The notes: generated from the sequence alone by a model not told the origin. A stretch of 64,000 bases of DNA from Paraescarpia echinospica (GCA_020002185.1 CM034537.1:14415905-14479904); one strand, 5' to 3'. Positions 1-20,684 are shown, numbered from the stretch's first letter. Numbers and translations: made by a program.

Positions 1-345
1 TGTAATCGTGTGTTAATGGCCATTCTTCTATATTTCTTGTAGTACTGTCCCCTGCCACCCATTATCGGCAGTTTACCCGATAACGCGATTTTTCCAGTGA
101 GTGCCTCTTTCAGTGTGCGAACCAGTCTCCTACACCTGCCAACAATGGCCGTCGTACCTTCCTTCTCTACATTATTGGTGCCCACGTGCACAAGAAAAGA
201 TCCCCCGTAGCCGTTACCCATGACCTGACCTACTCGCTCTGTGACATCCTCTATCTTCGCCCATGGTAGACATACTTCCACATCCTCCTCTTTCTTTATT
301 TGTCCAACTTCCTGATTATAGAATCCCCATGACTACTCGCAGTTT
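1..345 (-). pseudogene. SGNH-hydrolase (esterase) fragment of a non-LTR retrotransposon
   Basis: Reading the minus strand gives a continuous SGNH-like stretch with VCLPWAKIEDVTERVGQV, then SFLVHVGTNNVEKEG (block III GTNN) and LSGKLPIMGGRG. The block I serine motif GDSIIRKLDK is present just upstream (about 310-340) but in another frame, so one frameshift separates it from the rest. This domain type is known as an accessory esterase in CR1-like LINEs; it may act on lipids, but its role there is not settled. The fragment runs off the left edge of the window, so the catalytic Asp-His block cannot be seen. It is a relic and not a host gene. I am sure of the domain and less sure of the element family. 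Confidence 0.7.
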
Positions 346-1718
346 CCTCTCTTTCCCATTAACTATTGCATATGCATCACTCTTGCCTTCCTTCTGTTGC
401 AGCGCCTCAACAGCGACCTGTTTTCTTGTCTTTTGCTGAACTGTAGTAGAAACAATGCAAAGATGGTGTATAAATTATTTCCTCGGTTCCGCGCAAAAAA
501 ACGGAAACATGAACTAACACGTTATGCCTATTTAAAATCGGCGATGGAACATCACGTCAAGTTAAGTGCCAAGCATCGTACACACAACTCTACAATATCG
601 AAACGATGAGAAAGCAGCATGAGAACCAATGAGCCGAGCAACTTATTAACGTTCTTGTCCATGTGTATATTAATTGACTGTTATATTGCTCTACTTACTG
701 ATCTGCCCAAACACATGATAGAGAAACTATAAAATGATACACACACACACACACACACACCGCGACCAAAGTGTTGTGCAGAGTTGGCAAGTACGAACCT
801 CTCTGACCAACATTCAGACTTCTCCCTAAGCCGCCAATCCAGTTCCAAATCAAGGCGTGTCTACTGATTTTCAATGTTCTACATAGTCAAGTTCTACAAG
901 GCGTGTCTACTGATTATCAATGTTCTACATAGTCATAGCCCAGCATAGTTTTAAACTGTTATACATGTACACTGTATATGTACGACTCCATGTGGTATAA
1001 TTTTTTTATGAAGGCACGCGCGCACACGTACACACCTTACAATAAAGATAAATCAATCATGTCATTTCTCTTTATGATAACGCAAAAAAGACACGGTAAG
1101 AGTGTAGCATGGCATTATGGCCGCATGTGTTATGTTTGAGAATCTAGTTTTGACTTCTCTACTGTGTGAAAGATCGACAAATTGTTTGTTGGCAGCGAAC
1201 CAATTCTGTTAAACACAAGTATACCTACAGAGACGCACGCCGTGTGTTAATGGTATAGCCGCATATTTCTTTATTGTATGTAGGCAATTGTCGGAACAAT
1301 GTCATATCATTAGCGTTGTTCATAACACAAAGTCAACATTTCTGACCGCGTACAAGCAATAAGAGTTTAGTTTCTTATTAGTGTGTTGCTACGACGCTAA
1401 AACAAGTCACAAAGCCACTCAATTATTAGTTTGTATCAGGAAGTGACGTTGCATGAAATCGCATACTAACACACATCTGACAATCCTCTAAAACGTCAGT
1501 GTACGTGCGCGCGAAACATAAGTCGGTTGATAATGTTCGCTGTCTGCGACAATTCATCAGTTAGCTTCCAAAACAGCAGGACAACATAGCTGTTTTAAAA
1601 ATATCGTCGCCTTAGTAGATTTCTTAACGAAACTGCTAAGCATATTTCACAGGGAGGCCGTTATTTGAAGTCAACTACGAGCAGTGAGCCGTTGTCTTTT
1701 TAACAACTATACGACACC
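346..1718. other. Intergenic region upstream of the mucin-Ly6 gene
   Basis: No coding region is supported here. It holds a short CA run (739-760) and one 38-bp direct duplication (852-889 and 898-935). An AT-rich TTTTAAAAATA stretch lies near 1592-1602, about 120 bases before the ATG at 1719, and could be a weak TATA-type element; this is only a guess. Confidence 0.5.
852..935. repeat. Two-copy 38-bp direct repeat
   Basis: The phrase starting AAGGCGTGTCTACTGATT and ending ACATAGTCA occurs at 852-889 and again at 898-935 with one base difference. The spacer is 8 bases. Confidence 0.9.
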
Positions 1719-10682
<8,964 letters not shown>

Positions 10683-10848
10683 GAAACATCATGTCTTGTT
10701 CGCGACAACCTTCCGTTTCCGTATTCTGCTGAATTGCATTGTGAACTGCTATGGATGCTGTCTGCTACGAGGCACAGACAGTGCTTCCCTCTGTATAATT
10801 TGTTATGCTCGCAAACACTGCTTCTACAGGGTACGTCGAATTCTGGTA

Positions 10849-10854
10849 AATAAA
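10849..10854 (+). terminator. PolyA signal of the mucin-Ly6 gene
   Basis: AATAAA lies 167 bases after the stop codon at 10682, giving a 3' UTR of roughly 190 bases. Confidence 0.6.
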
Positions 10855-11319
10855 AATGTCAACTGCACAAAATAGCATGGTCGTGGTCCAGTGTATGTTT
10901 CGGCCAAATCAGCATGCTTTTACTGTTGTAGCTAGGTCTGTATTGTCATAAAGACATTGCTCAAACAGTTTACACAGTAAATAATGTTTAGTCTATTTGG
11001 CAGATATTGGTGGACCTTACAATACTATTTTCCATCTTCCCCTATGGGATGCAACAACAACGAATTTGTTTCCGCCCTTTTTATGACTTCTGTCTGGTAT
11101 TTTCTACCAGCACCTGCTGTTAACACCTGTCTTTTCAAAATGACATTTCCCTCCTACCTCCTTATCCGTATATATAACACTTTGAATGTAGTGATGATCC
11201 GGTTTCTTGGTTATTCATGTTTAGTATATTTACCTCTCAAGAAACTTGTTTTGGTTTTTCTTCTGTATAATAAAACACTTCTTTATTATTGTGAATGTAT
11301 CCGGCTAATATAACGTCAA

Positions 11320-12960
11320 CCAGTGCAACGATTTATAGGTCTGCCTTATTGCTTTCTGGATCTTTTTCCTTCTATCTTTCCTGTTGTTACTATTTGTTCT
11401 AACTTTTTCTTTCTCATGACATGGCCTATAAATCGTGCTTGTTGTGTTCTAACTTTGTTGATGATCTTTCTTTTTGATTTGGCTGTCCTAAGGATGACTT
11501 CATTGCTTTGCTTTGCAGTCCATGGCACTCGCAGCATTCTTCTTAAGAACCACATTTCAGTGGCTTCTATGTTTTTTGGTGATCTTTTGGTTATTGTCCA
11601 GGATTCACATCCATATAGCAATATGGGCTCTATGTAACATTGCAGTACACGTTTTCTCACTTCAATTGATATATTTTTATTTGTTAAAATGTTTTTCATG
11701 TGGTGAAAAGCTGTTTTGGCTTGAGCAATTCTTCTCTTTATCTCATCGTTGCATCGATCGTCGGATGTTATTAGTGATCCCAGATAGTTAAACGTTCGGA
11801 CTTGCTTCAAAACAGTGCCATATGCTATCACGTTGCCTGTTGGAGTGTAATTTTTCTTTGAGATGACCATGATTTCTGTTTTCTTTTTGTTCAGGGACAG
11901 ACCTTTTTTCTCACTTTCCCTTATTACTGTATCTAGCATCTGTTGTAGATCTATTTCGTTCTCAGTAATTCATGTTGTATCCCTGTTAGATCCTTCATCG
12001 CGGAACCGTTTACCATGCCCCGTTTCCTCTTTTCCTTTGGATCTCGAGTTCCGCCTGTGTCACAATAAACGTGTTCATACTTTCTCTACGAGAATCTTCA
12101 TTCTATAATGTCGTTGTACGCACAGCCCGCGGCCAGTACACGACAATCCCCCTACTTGAATGCCTGGCATATCTTCTAATGTGCGTAAGATAATCTCACT
12201 GTATAGTGAAAAGAGATCGGGTGATAGGACACACCCTTGTCTTACACCACGTTTTATTTCTTGAAATTTACTGATGTCATTTTCTATTCGTATTGCTGCT
12301 GTTTGTTCCCAGTACAGATTTCTCACAATTCTCAGATCTTTCCCATCAATGTTCAAACTTTCCAGCGTTGATATGATTTCTTCATGAGGAACTCTGTCAA
12401 ATGCCTTTGTGTAATCAATAAAGCATACATACAGATCTTTCTGCACTTCCAGTGCTCTCTCATTCAGTGTTCGTAGGATGTATGTTGCATTACTTGTACC
12501 TTTAACTTCTACAAATCCACATTGTTCTTCAGCAATTTCCGGCTTTATTTTGTTTCTCATTCTGGTCATAATAATTTTAAGCAACATCTTGGTGAAGTGA
12601 TTCATGAGACTAATTGTACGGTGTAGTTCACTTTCAATCGCACATGGTTTCTTTGGTATTGCTACAAAAATGGATCTGGATAAATCAGTTGGGATTCGTC
12701 CGCTGTCATATATTTTGTTCAAGAAGTCTGTTACTATATCAATTCCAAATTTCTCTAAACACTCAATCATTTCAATGGTAATATTATCTGGTCCAGCAGC
12801 TTTTTCATTGATCTGATGGCTTTTTGAACCTCGTCCTTCAATATAGGAGGACCATCAAAGTTCTTCTTAATTGATGGTCTTTCACCCCTTTCATCATTAA
12901 TGCATATATCACTGATTAAATCGCGACTACGTTTGTAGTAATTGATCAATAGCTTGTTAT
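11320..12960 (-). pseudogene. LINE reverse transcriptase relic
   Basis: Minus-strand pieces give a LINE polymerase in order: MIECLEKFGIDIVTDFLNKI (palm entry, after AAGPDN in a shifted frame), VCFIDYTKAFDRVPHEEI (motif A), GVRQGCVLSPDLFSLYSEI (motif B), then MLDTVIRESEKKGLSLNKK and FNYLGSLI (thumb) and the connection domain LYGCESWT. The stretch 11940-12075 between motif B and the thumb, where YADD belongs, is scrambled: only DTT-x-IT survives, so the catalytic loop is lost. A frameshift also lies near 12810. The family is the endonuclease-RT type with RQGCVLSP; I do not assign the clade. Confidence 0.75.
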
Positions 12961-13355
12961 ATTAGTTGCGACGATTGCATACCAAGGTTGTACTTCACGA
13001 TCGTTAAATGTATTATCCGTAACTATCGATATTGCTGGTCATTGTATAGATGGTAATCAAGTGGAAACTTAGAAACACAAACACACACACACTCCCACAG
13101 AGATAATGTGATGTTGCTGTATATTTATATCACGTCCTGATTTATGGCCTTTGACACTGCACTTCTGTGGAACAAGAACAAGATGCTTATATGACACTAA
13201 ATTAATTTACACCGTGTACAGCTTACAAGTATATTACTATATAATATACTTCAACTATGAAACGAAACTCATAATGACTAATTAAAAACAATATAATAAA
13301 ACAAAACAACTACCATAGGAGCCACTCATTATATAATGGCGATACATCATTAATT
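12961..13355. other. Spacer between two LINE relics
   Basis: AT-rich sequence with a short CA run near 13080-13092. I see no gene in it. Confidence 0.5.
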
Positions 13356-14672
13356 AATAATTACAGGCCTATTTCTGTCTTGCCTGTATTTTCAAAGGTT
13401 TTTGAAAGATTAATGTACAATAGATTAATGAATTACATAATGAAACATAACATCTTGTCTAATTCCCAATTTGGATTTAGGAAAGGATATTCTACTGATA
13501 TGGCTATTTCACTGCTAATTGACAAAATTAGTAAGGCAATTGATACCAAAGAGCACGTAATTGGGTTATTTCTGGATTTAGCCAAAGCCTTTGATACCGT
13601 TAATCATAATATATTATTGAGAAAATTAACACATTATGGAATCAGAGGAAATATACTCCAATGGATTCGTAACTTTTTAAGTAACAGACAACAACGAGTA
13701 AAATTCTATGGAACAAAATCTTCCCTTAAAAACATAACATGTGGTGTTCCGCAGGGTTCAATTCTGGGACCTTTACTCTTTCTTATCTATATAAATGATT
13801 TATCTACTTTATCTGACACAACGTTTACCATTATGTTTGCTGATGACACGAGCATCTTTATACAAGGCAACAATATAGATGAAATGGAAAATGTTTTGAA
13901 CTCTGAAATAAAAAAACTATCTTTATGGCTTAACATTAATAAACTTTCTTTGAATATACAGAAAACTCACACAGTGACCTTTAGTAATACGATCAGTATA
14001 AGAGAGAGGTGTAATAACATTTGCATAGACGGCATACAAATTAACACTGTACATGAGATAAAGTTTTTGGGTTTGCTTATAAATAATACATTGAATTGGA
14101 GCACACACATTAAATATATATCAAATAAAATTTCTAAGAATATTGGTATTATAAAAAAGGTGACAAACAAATTAGATAACAAATCATTGTTAAACCTGTA
14201 TTACATGTTTATATACCCATATATTACTTATTGTAATGTCGTCTGGGGAAGGGCCCCGAATATATACCTTGCTAAAATTCATTTACTCCAAAAACGAGTT
14301 TTGCGTGTAATAAGTCATGTAGGATTTATTGAACATACGCAGCCTTTATTTACATCTTATCAAATAATGAATATTTATGACGTAAATAAATATTTATGCT
14401 GTATTCTAATGTACAAGCATAATAGGGGTATGTTGCCAGATATATATCATGATGTATTTGTCCTGCAAATATCCACACATAAATATAATACAAGACAGGA
14501 AGTAACATATAAAATACCATACTGCAAGACTAATTGTAGACAACTGTCTTTGGCTTATGTTGGTCCTAAAATCTGGAATACATTTATTACAAATAACTAT
14601 TTACAATATTGTACATCTATTCATATGTTCAAACAAAGGAGCAAGCGTCTAATTCTAGCAAACATATGCTAA
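13356..14672 (+). CDS. LINE reverse transcriptase, 5'-truncated but open
   Basis: The frame opens inside the polymerase at NNYRPIS (13356) and stays open for about 438 codons to the stop at 14672. Visible motifs are QFGFRKGYSTDMAI, LDLAKAFDTVNHNILL (motif A), GVPQGSILGPLLFLIYIND (motif B), FADDTSIF (catalytic motif C) and IKFLGLLINNTLNW (thumb). The C-terminal VWG-x-A stretch and the YVGPKIWN ending are typical of jockey/CR1-like LINEs. The endonuclease and ORF1 are missing through 5' truncation, the usual fate of LINE copies. The uninterrupted frame suggests a fairly recent insertion. It cannot act on its own. Confidence 0.85.
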   Translation, partial: NNYRPISVLPVFSKVFERLMYNRLMNYIMKHNILSNSQFGFRKGYSTDMAISLLIDKISKAIDTKEHVIGLFLDLAKAFDTVNHNILLRKLTHYGIRGNILQWIRNFLSNRQQRVKFYGTKSSLKNITCGVPQGSILGPLLFLIYINDLSTLSDTTFTIMFADDTSIFIQGNNIDEMENVLNSEIKKLSLWLNINKLSLNIQKTHTVTFSNTISIRERCNNICIDGIQINTVHEIKFLGLLINNTLNWSTHIKYISNKISKNIGIIKKVTNKLDNKSLLNLYYMFIYPYITYCNVVWGRAPNIYLAKIHLLQKRVLRVISHVGFIEHTQPLFTSYQIMNIYDVNKYLCCILMYKHNRGMLPDIYHDVFVLQISTHKYNTRQEVTYKIPYCKTNCRQLSLAYVGPKIWNTFITNNYLQYCTSIHMFKQRSKRLILANIC

Positions 14673-14689
14673 ATGCTGCTTTAATGTAA

Positions 14690-14895
14690 TTTTGTCATGT
14701 TAAGATGTACCCGGTGTTCAGTGTTAGGTACTCGTATAATGTTGTCGTGTTAAGATGTACCTGGTGTTCAGTGTTACGGTACTCGTGTAATGTTGTCATG
14801 TTAAGATGTACCTGGTGTTCAGTGTTACGGTACTCGCATAATGATGTCATGTTAAGATGTACCTGATGTTCAGACTTACGGTACTCGTATAATGC
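14690..14895 (+). repeat. Four tandem 51-bp units in the LINE 3' UTR
   Basis: The phrase GTCATGTTAAGATGTACC starts units at about 14694, 14744, 14795 and 14846, each continuing with GGTGTTCAGTGTTACGG and TACTCG. They lie directly after the polymerase stop codon. Confidence 0.9.
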
Positions 14896-15105
14896 ATTAT
14901 TAAATAAATTGTTAGTTTATTATGTTTTTTTTTTTTTTTACACGAATCATAGATTTCATTGCATATATGACATGAATAAGGAACACAAGCAATGTGTTGC
15001 TTCGTTCCATTTGATACGTAATGTATACATGTTTCATATTACTGCTACATCTGTGATATACTTAACATTATGTATCAATAAAGATTATTATTATTATTAT
15101 AAGAT
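14896..15105 (+). mobile_element. 3' end of the LINE with ATT-repeat tail
   Basis: After the tandem units come a T14 run (about 14926-14939), then AATAAAG followed by (ATT)n at about 15078-15100. Simple-repeat tails in place of polyA are usual for several LINE families, so I place the 3' end here. Confidence 0.55.
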
Positions 15106-15920
15106 AATTGACCTCTGTTCGTATATATATATGTCTATATACCGCATTACCTGTACATTCAGTGTCAAAAATCACCGTATTGCCCGTACATTTACATTAC
15201 CTGTACATATACGTGCACAGGCAATATTTTAACCTTCCACACACATTTCTGTGGTGCAGATACTGACGTTTTTGTTAGTCACATACATTAAGTGGGTGTT
15301 ATTTTGGGGAATTCTGCAGTTTATTGTGTGTTGTAGCGTACAATTTTATGTACATATACGTTTATCATATATGGTGTTATGCTAGCTTTAATCGAATGTA
15401 TATTTGATATTAGATCGCACGGTTTCCAAACTACTGCCGTCATTGAAACGTTGCGCGAATAAAACAGAGAATATTACGTATTTTATGTTTAGGTTAAAAA
15501 TTACTGCGTCCAGAATGTCGGTCGGGTATATTTCATACGCGAATTGTGCGCATGCGTCAGAATCTAGGTCACGCATGAGGAAAATGGCGGAAGCATCTTG
15601 CTGCCAAAGCTCTCACTTCAAATATTGATTTAACTTTATCGTGGATGATTCTCTGTAGAATTTGACCAAACTACTATAGAGAGATAGCAAAAAAGGTAGC
15701 GCGACAGAATATGCACCCGAGAGAAGAAGTAGAGTTGAGAAAGTTGCGGATTTTATCGAAGAAGTCGCGCGTGCCTAGAAAACCACCCACGACACAGGCA
15801 CAGACGTCACACTCGCAGCTCTAGTTGTTTCCAGCACTCGGCAACGTTCTATTAACTGACTAGTCTGTATATATTGTGGTTATATGTTATGACCTTATGA
15901 GGTCTCATTCAACTAGTCAG
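15106..15920. other. Unassigned region
   Basis: No convincing gene or repeat was recognised. Short open frames at 15388-15628 lie on both strands and show no known motif. Confidence 0.4.
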
Positions 15921-15939
15921 CCTTTTTCTGAACATTATC

Positions 15940-16196
15940 GCCAAGCCGACCTTTCTATATGCTGGCACTGAGGGTGGTCACTGCCAGGGTGCTTGTCGTC
16001 CTCAGTGGTTCATTTACGAACCAAATTGAGACGGGACCGGCATTAACGTGATCTCCGAGTCACGAGGGATACACAATCCCCAATGTTGAGAGCCAGATTT
16101 TTACACCAAATATTCCATACCTGCCGTGTCCGGGTATCGAACTCGGGACGCCGGCATGTCAGGCGGATGTGCTAACCAGTACACTATCGCGTGGTA
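15940..16196 (-). mobile_element. tRNA-derived SINE
   Basis: On the minus strand the head reads TAGTGTACTGGTTAGCACAT (polymerase III A box, 16186 downward), and 44 bases later the B box GAGTTCGATACC (16144-16133), within a tRNA-like 70-base region. The body continues through CACTGAGGACGACAAGCACC to about 15940. The head is well preserved but would not be a functional tRNA, since no cloverleaf 3' half follows. The 3' end is uncertain. Confidence 0.7.
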
Positions 16197-16300
16197 CAGC
16201 TTGTAATTTACATATAATTTATGCAAGCAGTAAACCACGTTAATTATGGTAATACATATACATTAACCAGTCATTTCACATTAACTTAATTGAATACATA

Positions 16301-16706
16301 TATATATATTGTCAGAACGGCGCGGATATGATACTAACAAAACACGTCTGCTCTCAACCTCGCATTGCTCTCCTCTCCTCCCGACTTCCCCGCGAAACTA
16401 CCCGTTCAAATTAGTGACCGCTCAGCCATCTAGTATCACTACGCCTAAATTGCAACATAATTATTCCCTTTAATTTAAACAGAATCTAACCCCAAAAGCA
16501 TTTAAAAGAGTTCAACTATAAATCCGACTACACATACAAAAATACTTTAGAAGAAAAGGTCTATAGACAATATAAAAGAAGGGATTACATTGACTTATCG
16601 TAGTATTACTTTGTAATTCAGTGTGGCCAGTTGACGGCAGGCTTGGACATTTAATGGAAAAACTTGCACACACCAGGTGGCGTCACTAGAAACATAGCAA
16701 TTAACA
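16301..16706 (-). repeat. 3' LTR of Gypsy-1, truncated
   Basis: It matches 22966-23384 almost base for base (for example GTCAGAACGGCGCGGATATG at both), but lacks about 130 bases of the U5 end, breaking off at an AT-repeat. The stretch next to the break (about 16203-16290) resembles 23460-23540, outside the other LTR. Confidence 0.8.
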
Positions 16707-16707
16707 G

Positions 16708-17125
16708 TCCACTGCGCCAAGGTCGTTGGATCCCACTTCCACAATTAGGAGGTCGGGCTGACCACATGCCAGTATGCGCTGTGCATAGCTGCCAGGGTTC
16801 GAGAGAATCCTACAATAGCTGAAGCCACCCTGGCCAAAGCTGGACAGGGCACATCTGCCTTCCAATCCCAAGGTCTGTGAGAGCGACTCACGCCGGTGCT
16901 CAGAGCGACAATATAGTCGCCTGACAAAACGAATGTCCAAATAAGACCACGCTTGGCCTGACATCAGCCATCGCCTGAAACCAGAAAATACTATCAGCGG
17001 GAGGTAGTGGGAGACCCCTGTCCCACTCGTGCAGGCAACTACCACATCCGCACCTACAGACCACTGAAAATACCGAGTATATACAGCGTTCGATGGCAGT
17101 GGGAGACCCCTGTCCCGCTCGTGCA
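16708..17125 (-). pseudogene. SGNH-hydrolase fragment at the 3' end of Gypsy-1
   Basis: The minus strand reads MADVRPSVVLFGHSF (block I with the catalytic Ser region), then in a frame shifted at a T-run near 16927, FVRRLYCRSEHRRESLSQTL, then SSFGQGGFSYCRILSN and LLIVEVGSNDLGAVDC (block III GSND). The reading ends exactly where the LTR starts (TGTTAATT), so the last block with Asp-x-x-His is missing. SGNH hydrolases are lipases or esterases; they are known as passengers in Ngaro and CR1 elements. Its place between integrase and 3' LTR is unexpected for a Gypsy element, so it may be captured or a relic of another insertion. Confidence 0.65.
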
Positions 17126-17325
17126 GGCAACTACCATGTATGCCCCTACAAACAAATGAAAATGCCAAATATGTACAGCGTTCGATGACAGTGGGAAACC
17201 TCTGTCCCGCTTGAGCAGGCAACTACCATGTACGCCCCTACAAACCAATGGAAATGCCGAATATATACAGCGTTCGATGGCAGTGGGAGACCCCTGTCCC
17301 GCTCGTACAGGCAACTACCACCTAC
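16998..17325. repeat. Four tandem units of about 92 bp
   Basis: The phrase GGCAGTGGGAGACCCCTGTC, followed by CCGCTCGTGCAGGCAACTACC, starts at about 17003, 17094, 17188 and 17279 with small changes. The units lie between the integrase end and the SGNH fragment of Gypsy-1. Confidence 0.9.
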
Positions 17326-17367
17326 GCATCTACATATATGGCAACTGTTCACAACTATGTACAAGCA

Positions 17368-18405
17368 CTACTTATCGTACTTAATCGTCCTCAGTGCCCA
17401 GCCCTTGGCATATGTGCAGGGTTCGAGTGGCGACGATTCACTGTCTGCATTGTCTGAGACACTGGGCTGTACCATTGGCAGGATATCCAGCCCAACTGGG
17501 GGGTCCTGCGAGCCAGTTCGTGGGTCCTGAATCAGGAGTTTCCGATTCACCCATTTAGCTGGACCTCCATTAATCGGACGAATCTCATACAGGTTCTTGT
17601 CAGTCTGTGATGTTACCACCACATAACTGACCCCATCATAATGGTCGCTCAGTTTGTGCCTGCCCGTGAACGCACACCGATGTCCCACCGGGATCTGGCC
17701 TGCGTGTGCTCGACGGTCCCATCTCTGTTTGTCTGCGCCTGCTGCCTTCATCAGACTGTCCTTTGCAATGGACTGTGTCCGACGAATCAAGTCAGACTGT
17801 TCCTGTACATAGTCCTCATTCCAGTCTAGCCTCGTGTTGTTGATCAGCTGATCCACTGGCAGCAACGGCTTCCGTCCGAACATCAGTGTGTATGGCGATA
17901 AACCAGTGACACTGTGTGGGGTGGTGTTGTAGATCATCACCAGATGGGGCAATGCCCCTGGCCATTTTCTACGTTCTGTCGCACCAAGCGACTTGATCGG
18001 TGAACAAAGAGTATGGTTAAACTGCTCCGTCTGTCCATTCCCCTGCGGATGGTAAGGAGTGGTGCGTGTCTTCTGCACACCATACAAGCCACATATCTCT
18101 CGGATCAGTACACTCTCAAAGTTACGACCCTGGTCTGAGTGCAACTGTACTGGGACACCATAACACCCAAACCAGTGGTCACGCAGCGCCTTAGCAACCA
18201 CTGGAGCAGTCTGGTCCTTGCACGGCACCGCCTGTGCAAACTTGGTGAACGAATCGGTTATCACCAGCACATCCTCGAACCCGCCATGACCATGGTCTAA
18301 TTTCAGGAAGTCAATGGCCAGACGCTCCATGGGTATAAATGCCAACAGGTGACGCATGGGTGGACGGACAATAGAGGTTTGTGCTTTTGAGACAGTGCAC
18401 TGAAA
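17368..18405 (-). pseudogene. Gypsy-1 integrase catalytic and C-terminal part
   Basis: This stretch is in frame with the RNase H piece upstream but separated by a single TGA at 18406-18408. It shows the DDE core: the aspartate in MERLAIDFLKLDHG, VQLHSDQGRNFESVL with the second Asp, and YHPQGNGQTEQFNHTL with the Glu. The tail WVNRKLLIQDP resembles Gypsy integrase C-termini that bind DNA. The nonsense codon replaces the first Cys of the zinc-binding pair (the reading is KxFQC). Confidence 0.8.
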
Positions 18406-19425
18406 TCACTTACGCACATACTCCCTGACATCCCGATTCATTCCTGGCCAGTAGCATCGAGCTCTCAACAGCCCATAAGATCGACCAACTCCTTGGTGAC
18501 CCCACTGATCATGCACTGCCTGCAATACAATGGTACATAACACTGTCGGCACCAGTAGCTGGTAGACAGAATCATGCACAGAGTCACGTGCGATCCGGTA
18601 GAGAACGCCATCTCTTTCTGCAAGATGTGGCCATTCATTGATCCAGGCCTGGAGGCCAGGCAAACCATCATTAGGAGCCATTTGACCAGGATCCCATCCG
18701 GCTTTCCACCGTTCACACAACTCGCCAAGCACAGGATCCTCACCCTGCATCTTCGCCAGTTGCTCCGGGCTGTAAGAGGGTAACACTGCCGGTGTAAGTC
18801 CACTCTCCACTGTGAGCTCTGCCAGTCTTATGTCATGAGACTGACTTCCCCTAATCTCTTTAGGGACGGCTGTGCTGTCCATAGCCAGATGGAGCACAGT
18901 TGTCTCCTCAGCTGACATATTAGCTGGACAACGGCTCAATGCGTCCGCACACTGGTTAGTCTCTCCTGACCTGTATCGCACCTCCATGTCAAAGGAAGCC
19001 AGCTGTGCTACCCACCTGTGCTCGGTTGCCCCCAGATTTGCAGTTCTCAAATGGGCGAGGGGGTTGTGGTCTGTATACACTATGCAGTGATCCGAGAGGA
19101 TAAGCTTTGAACTTATCAGACACTGCCCATTCCAATGCAAGCAACTCCAGCTTGAAACATCTGGATAGTTGAGTTCTGCCCCCCTCAGACCACGACTGGC
19201 AAATGTCAACTTACCATCGTCATCCACCTGGGAAAGGCATGTCCCCAGACCTTTTAATGAGGCATCCACCTCTAGCACGAAGTCACGGTCAAACCGGGGA
19301 TATGTCAGTACAGGGGCACTGCACAGGACCTGTTTCAAAGAGGTAAATGCAGCCGCAGCCTCCTCGGACCAATCCAAGATCTTTGTTGCCTTCCGCCCTC
19401 TTGCATCTTCCTTGCTCGTCAGTCT
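18406..19425 (-). pseudogene. Gypsy-1 RNase H and integrase zinc-finger part
   Basis: It opens with LARLTSKEDARGRKATKI and LDWSEEAAAAFTSLKQVLC. The RNase H core shows VLEVDASLKGLGTCLSQ and YTDHNPLAHLRTANL, and the end reads RYRSGETNQCADALSRCP. The integrase His pair follows in HDQWGHQGVGRSYGLL and CYWPGMNRDV. It ends at the premature TGA. A frameshift near 19425 separates it from RT. Confidence 0.82.
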
Positions 19426-20684
19426 TGCAAGGGTGCAGCTACCTTGGCAAAATTTGACACATACCGTCGATAGTATGACGCCAGGCCCAGAAAGGATCGT
19501 AACTCAGCCTGCGTGGTCGGTGTTGGCCAGTCGCGAACACGTGCAATTTTGTCCGGATCGACTGCCACTCCCCCCTTGCTCACAACATGCCCAAGGTAAG
19601 CCACATGTGCCTGGAATAAATTGCACTTTGCCCCATTCAGTTTCAAACCATGTTGTTGTAGCCGCTGAAACACCTTCTCCAACCTGTCAATGTGCTCTGG
19701 CACAGTTTTGGAGAACACCAAAAGGTCATCCAGATAGAGTATGAGTTCACACAGATTCAAGTCACCGAAGATCATCTCCATGATTCGCTGATAAGTGCTC
19801 GGACTGTTCATCAATCCCTGCGGCATTCGTGTAAACTCATACAAGCCCCACGGTACACGGAACGCAGTCTTGGCCACCGATTCAGGATGCATTGTCACCT
19901 GAAAATAACCATGGGCCAAATCTAGTGAGGAGAATAAGCATGCTCCACTCATGGCCTCCAACGATTCGTCGATGCGCGGCAGAGGAAATGCGTCTTTGAG
20001 ACATTTGGAGTTCAGCGGCCTGTAATCAATACATAGACGCAACGCACCCGATTTCTTTCTCACCAGAACGACAGCGCTGGCATAATTGCTGGACGAACGG
20101 CGGATAAGTCCTTGATCCAGAAAGCCCTGCAATAACTGTTTCACCTCATCGACCATGTGTGGCGGAACACGGCGGTAAGCAGCATGAACCGGGGCTGTAT
20201 CAGTAACTCTGATCTCGTGTGGTAACATATCACAACGCTCAGCATCATGTGGCCCTTTGGAGAACACAGAATCATACTGCCTAACCAATGCTGCCACTCG
20301 CAGCGCATGATCCGGCTCCAACCCATCTAACCTGAGTCCGGGTGACAGAGTGTACTGTGCACCATCTGGAAAGGAAAAGATCTGTTCGTCTGGTTGGTCG
20401 TGATCGCCCGAGTCCAATTCATGCGTCAAAGGGGATGGTCCGCCATTACCCTCTACAATCACGTGCTGTACCGAGATATTCAACGCATCTGGCGTCGGTG
20501 AGATCACCACCTGATCGGTGACAGCCACTTCCTGGACTGTCAACATCCTGGATGCGGCAGGGACAGTCACCGACTCAGGCCCAGGATTGGCAACAAGCAC
20601 CTCCAACTTACCCTCTTTAATGCACTGCACACCCTCCACCATGTGTAGTTGTACATTAATGCTGTCTGCTGCCTGTAACAACAC
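19419..20684 (-). pseudogene. Gypsy-1 reverse transcriptase
   Basis: A 421-codon open stretch. RT motifs in order are LIRRSSSNYASAVVLVRKK, RLCIDYRPLNSKCLKDAFPL, LFSSLDLAHGYFQ (motif A Asp), FTRMPQGLMNSPSTYQRIM (motif B) and ILYLDDLLVFS (catalytic YLDD). LKLNGAKCNLF and VAYLGHVVSKGGV follow in the thumb. The catalytic residues are intact; the damage is downstream. Confidence 0.88.

Noticed and set aside
16133..16190. Possible functional tRNA gene on the minus strand
   Set aside because: A and B boxes are present, but the 3' half cannot close a cloverleaf and a SINE body follows, so I call it a tRNA-derived SINE.
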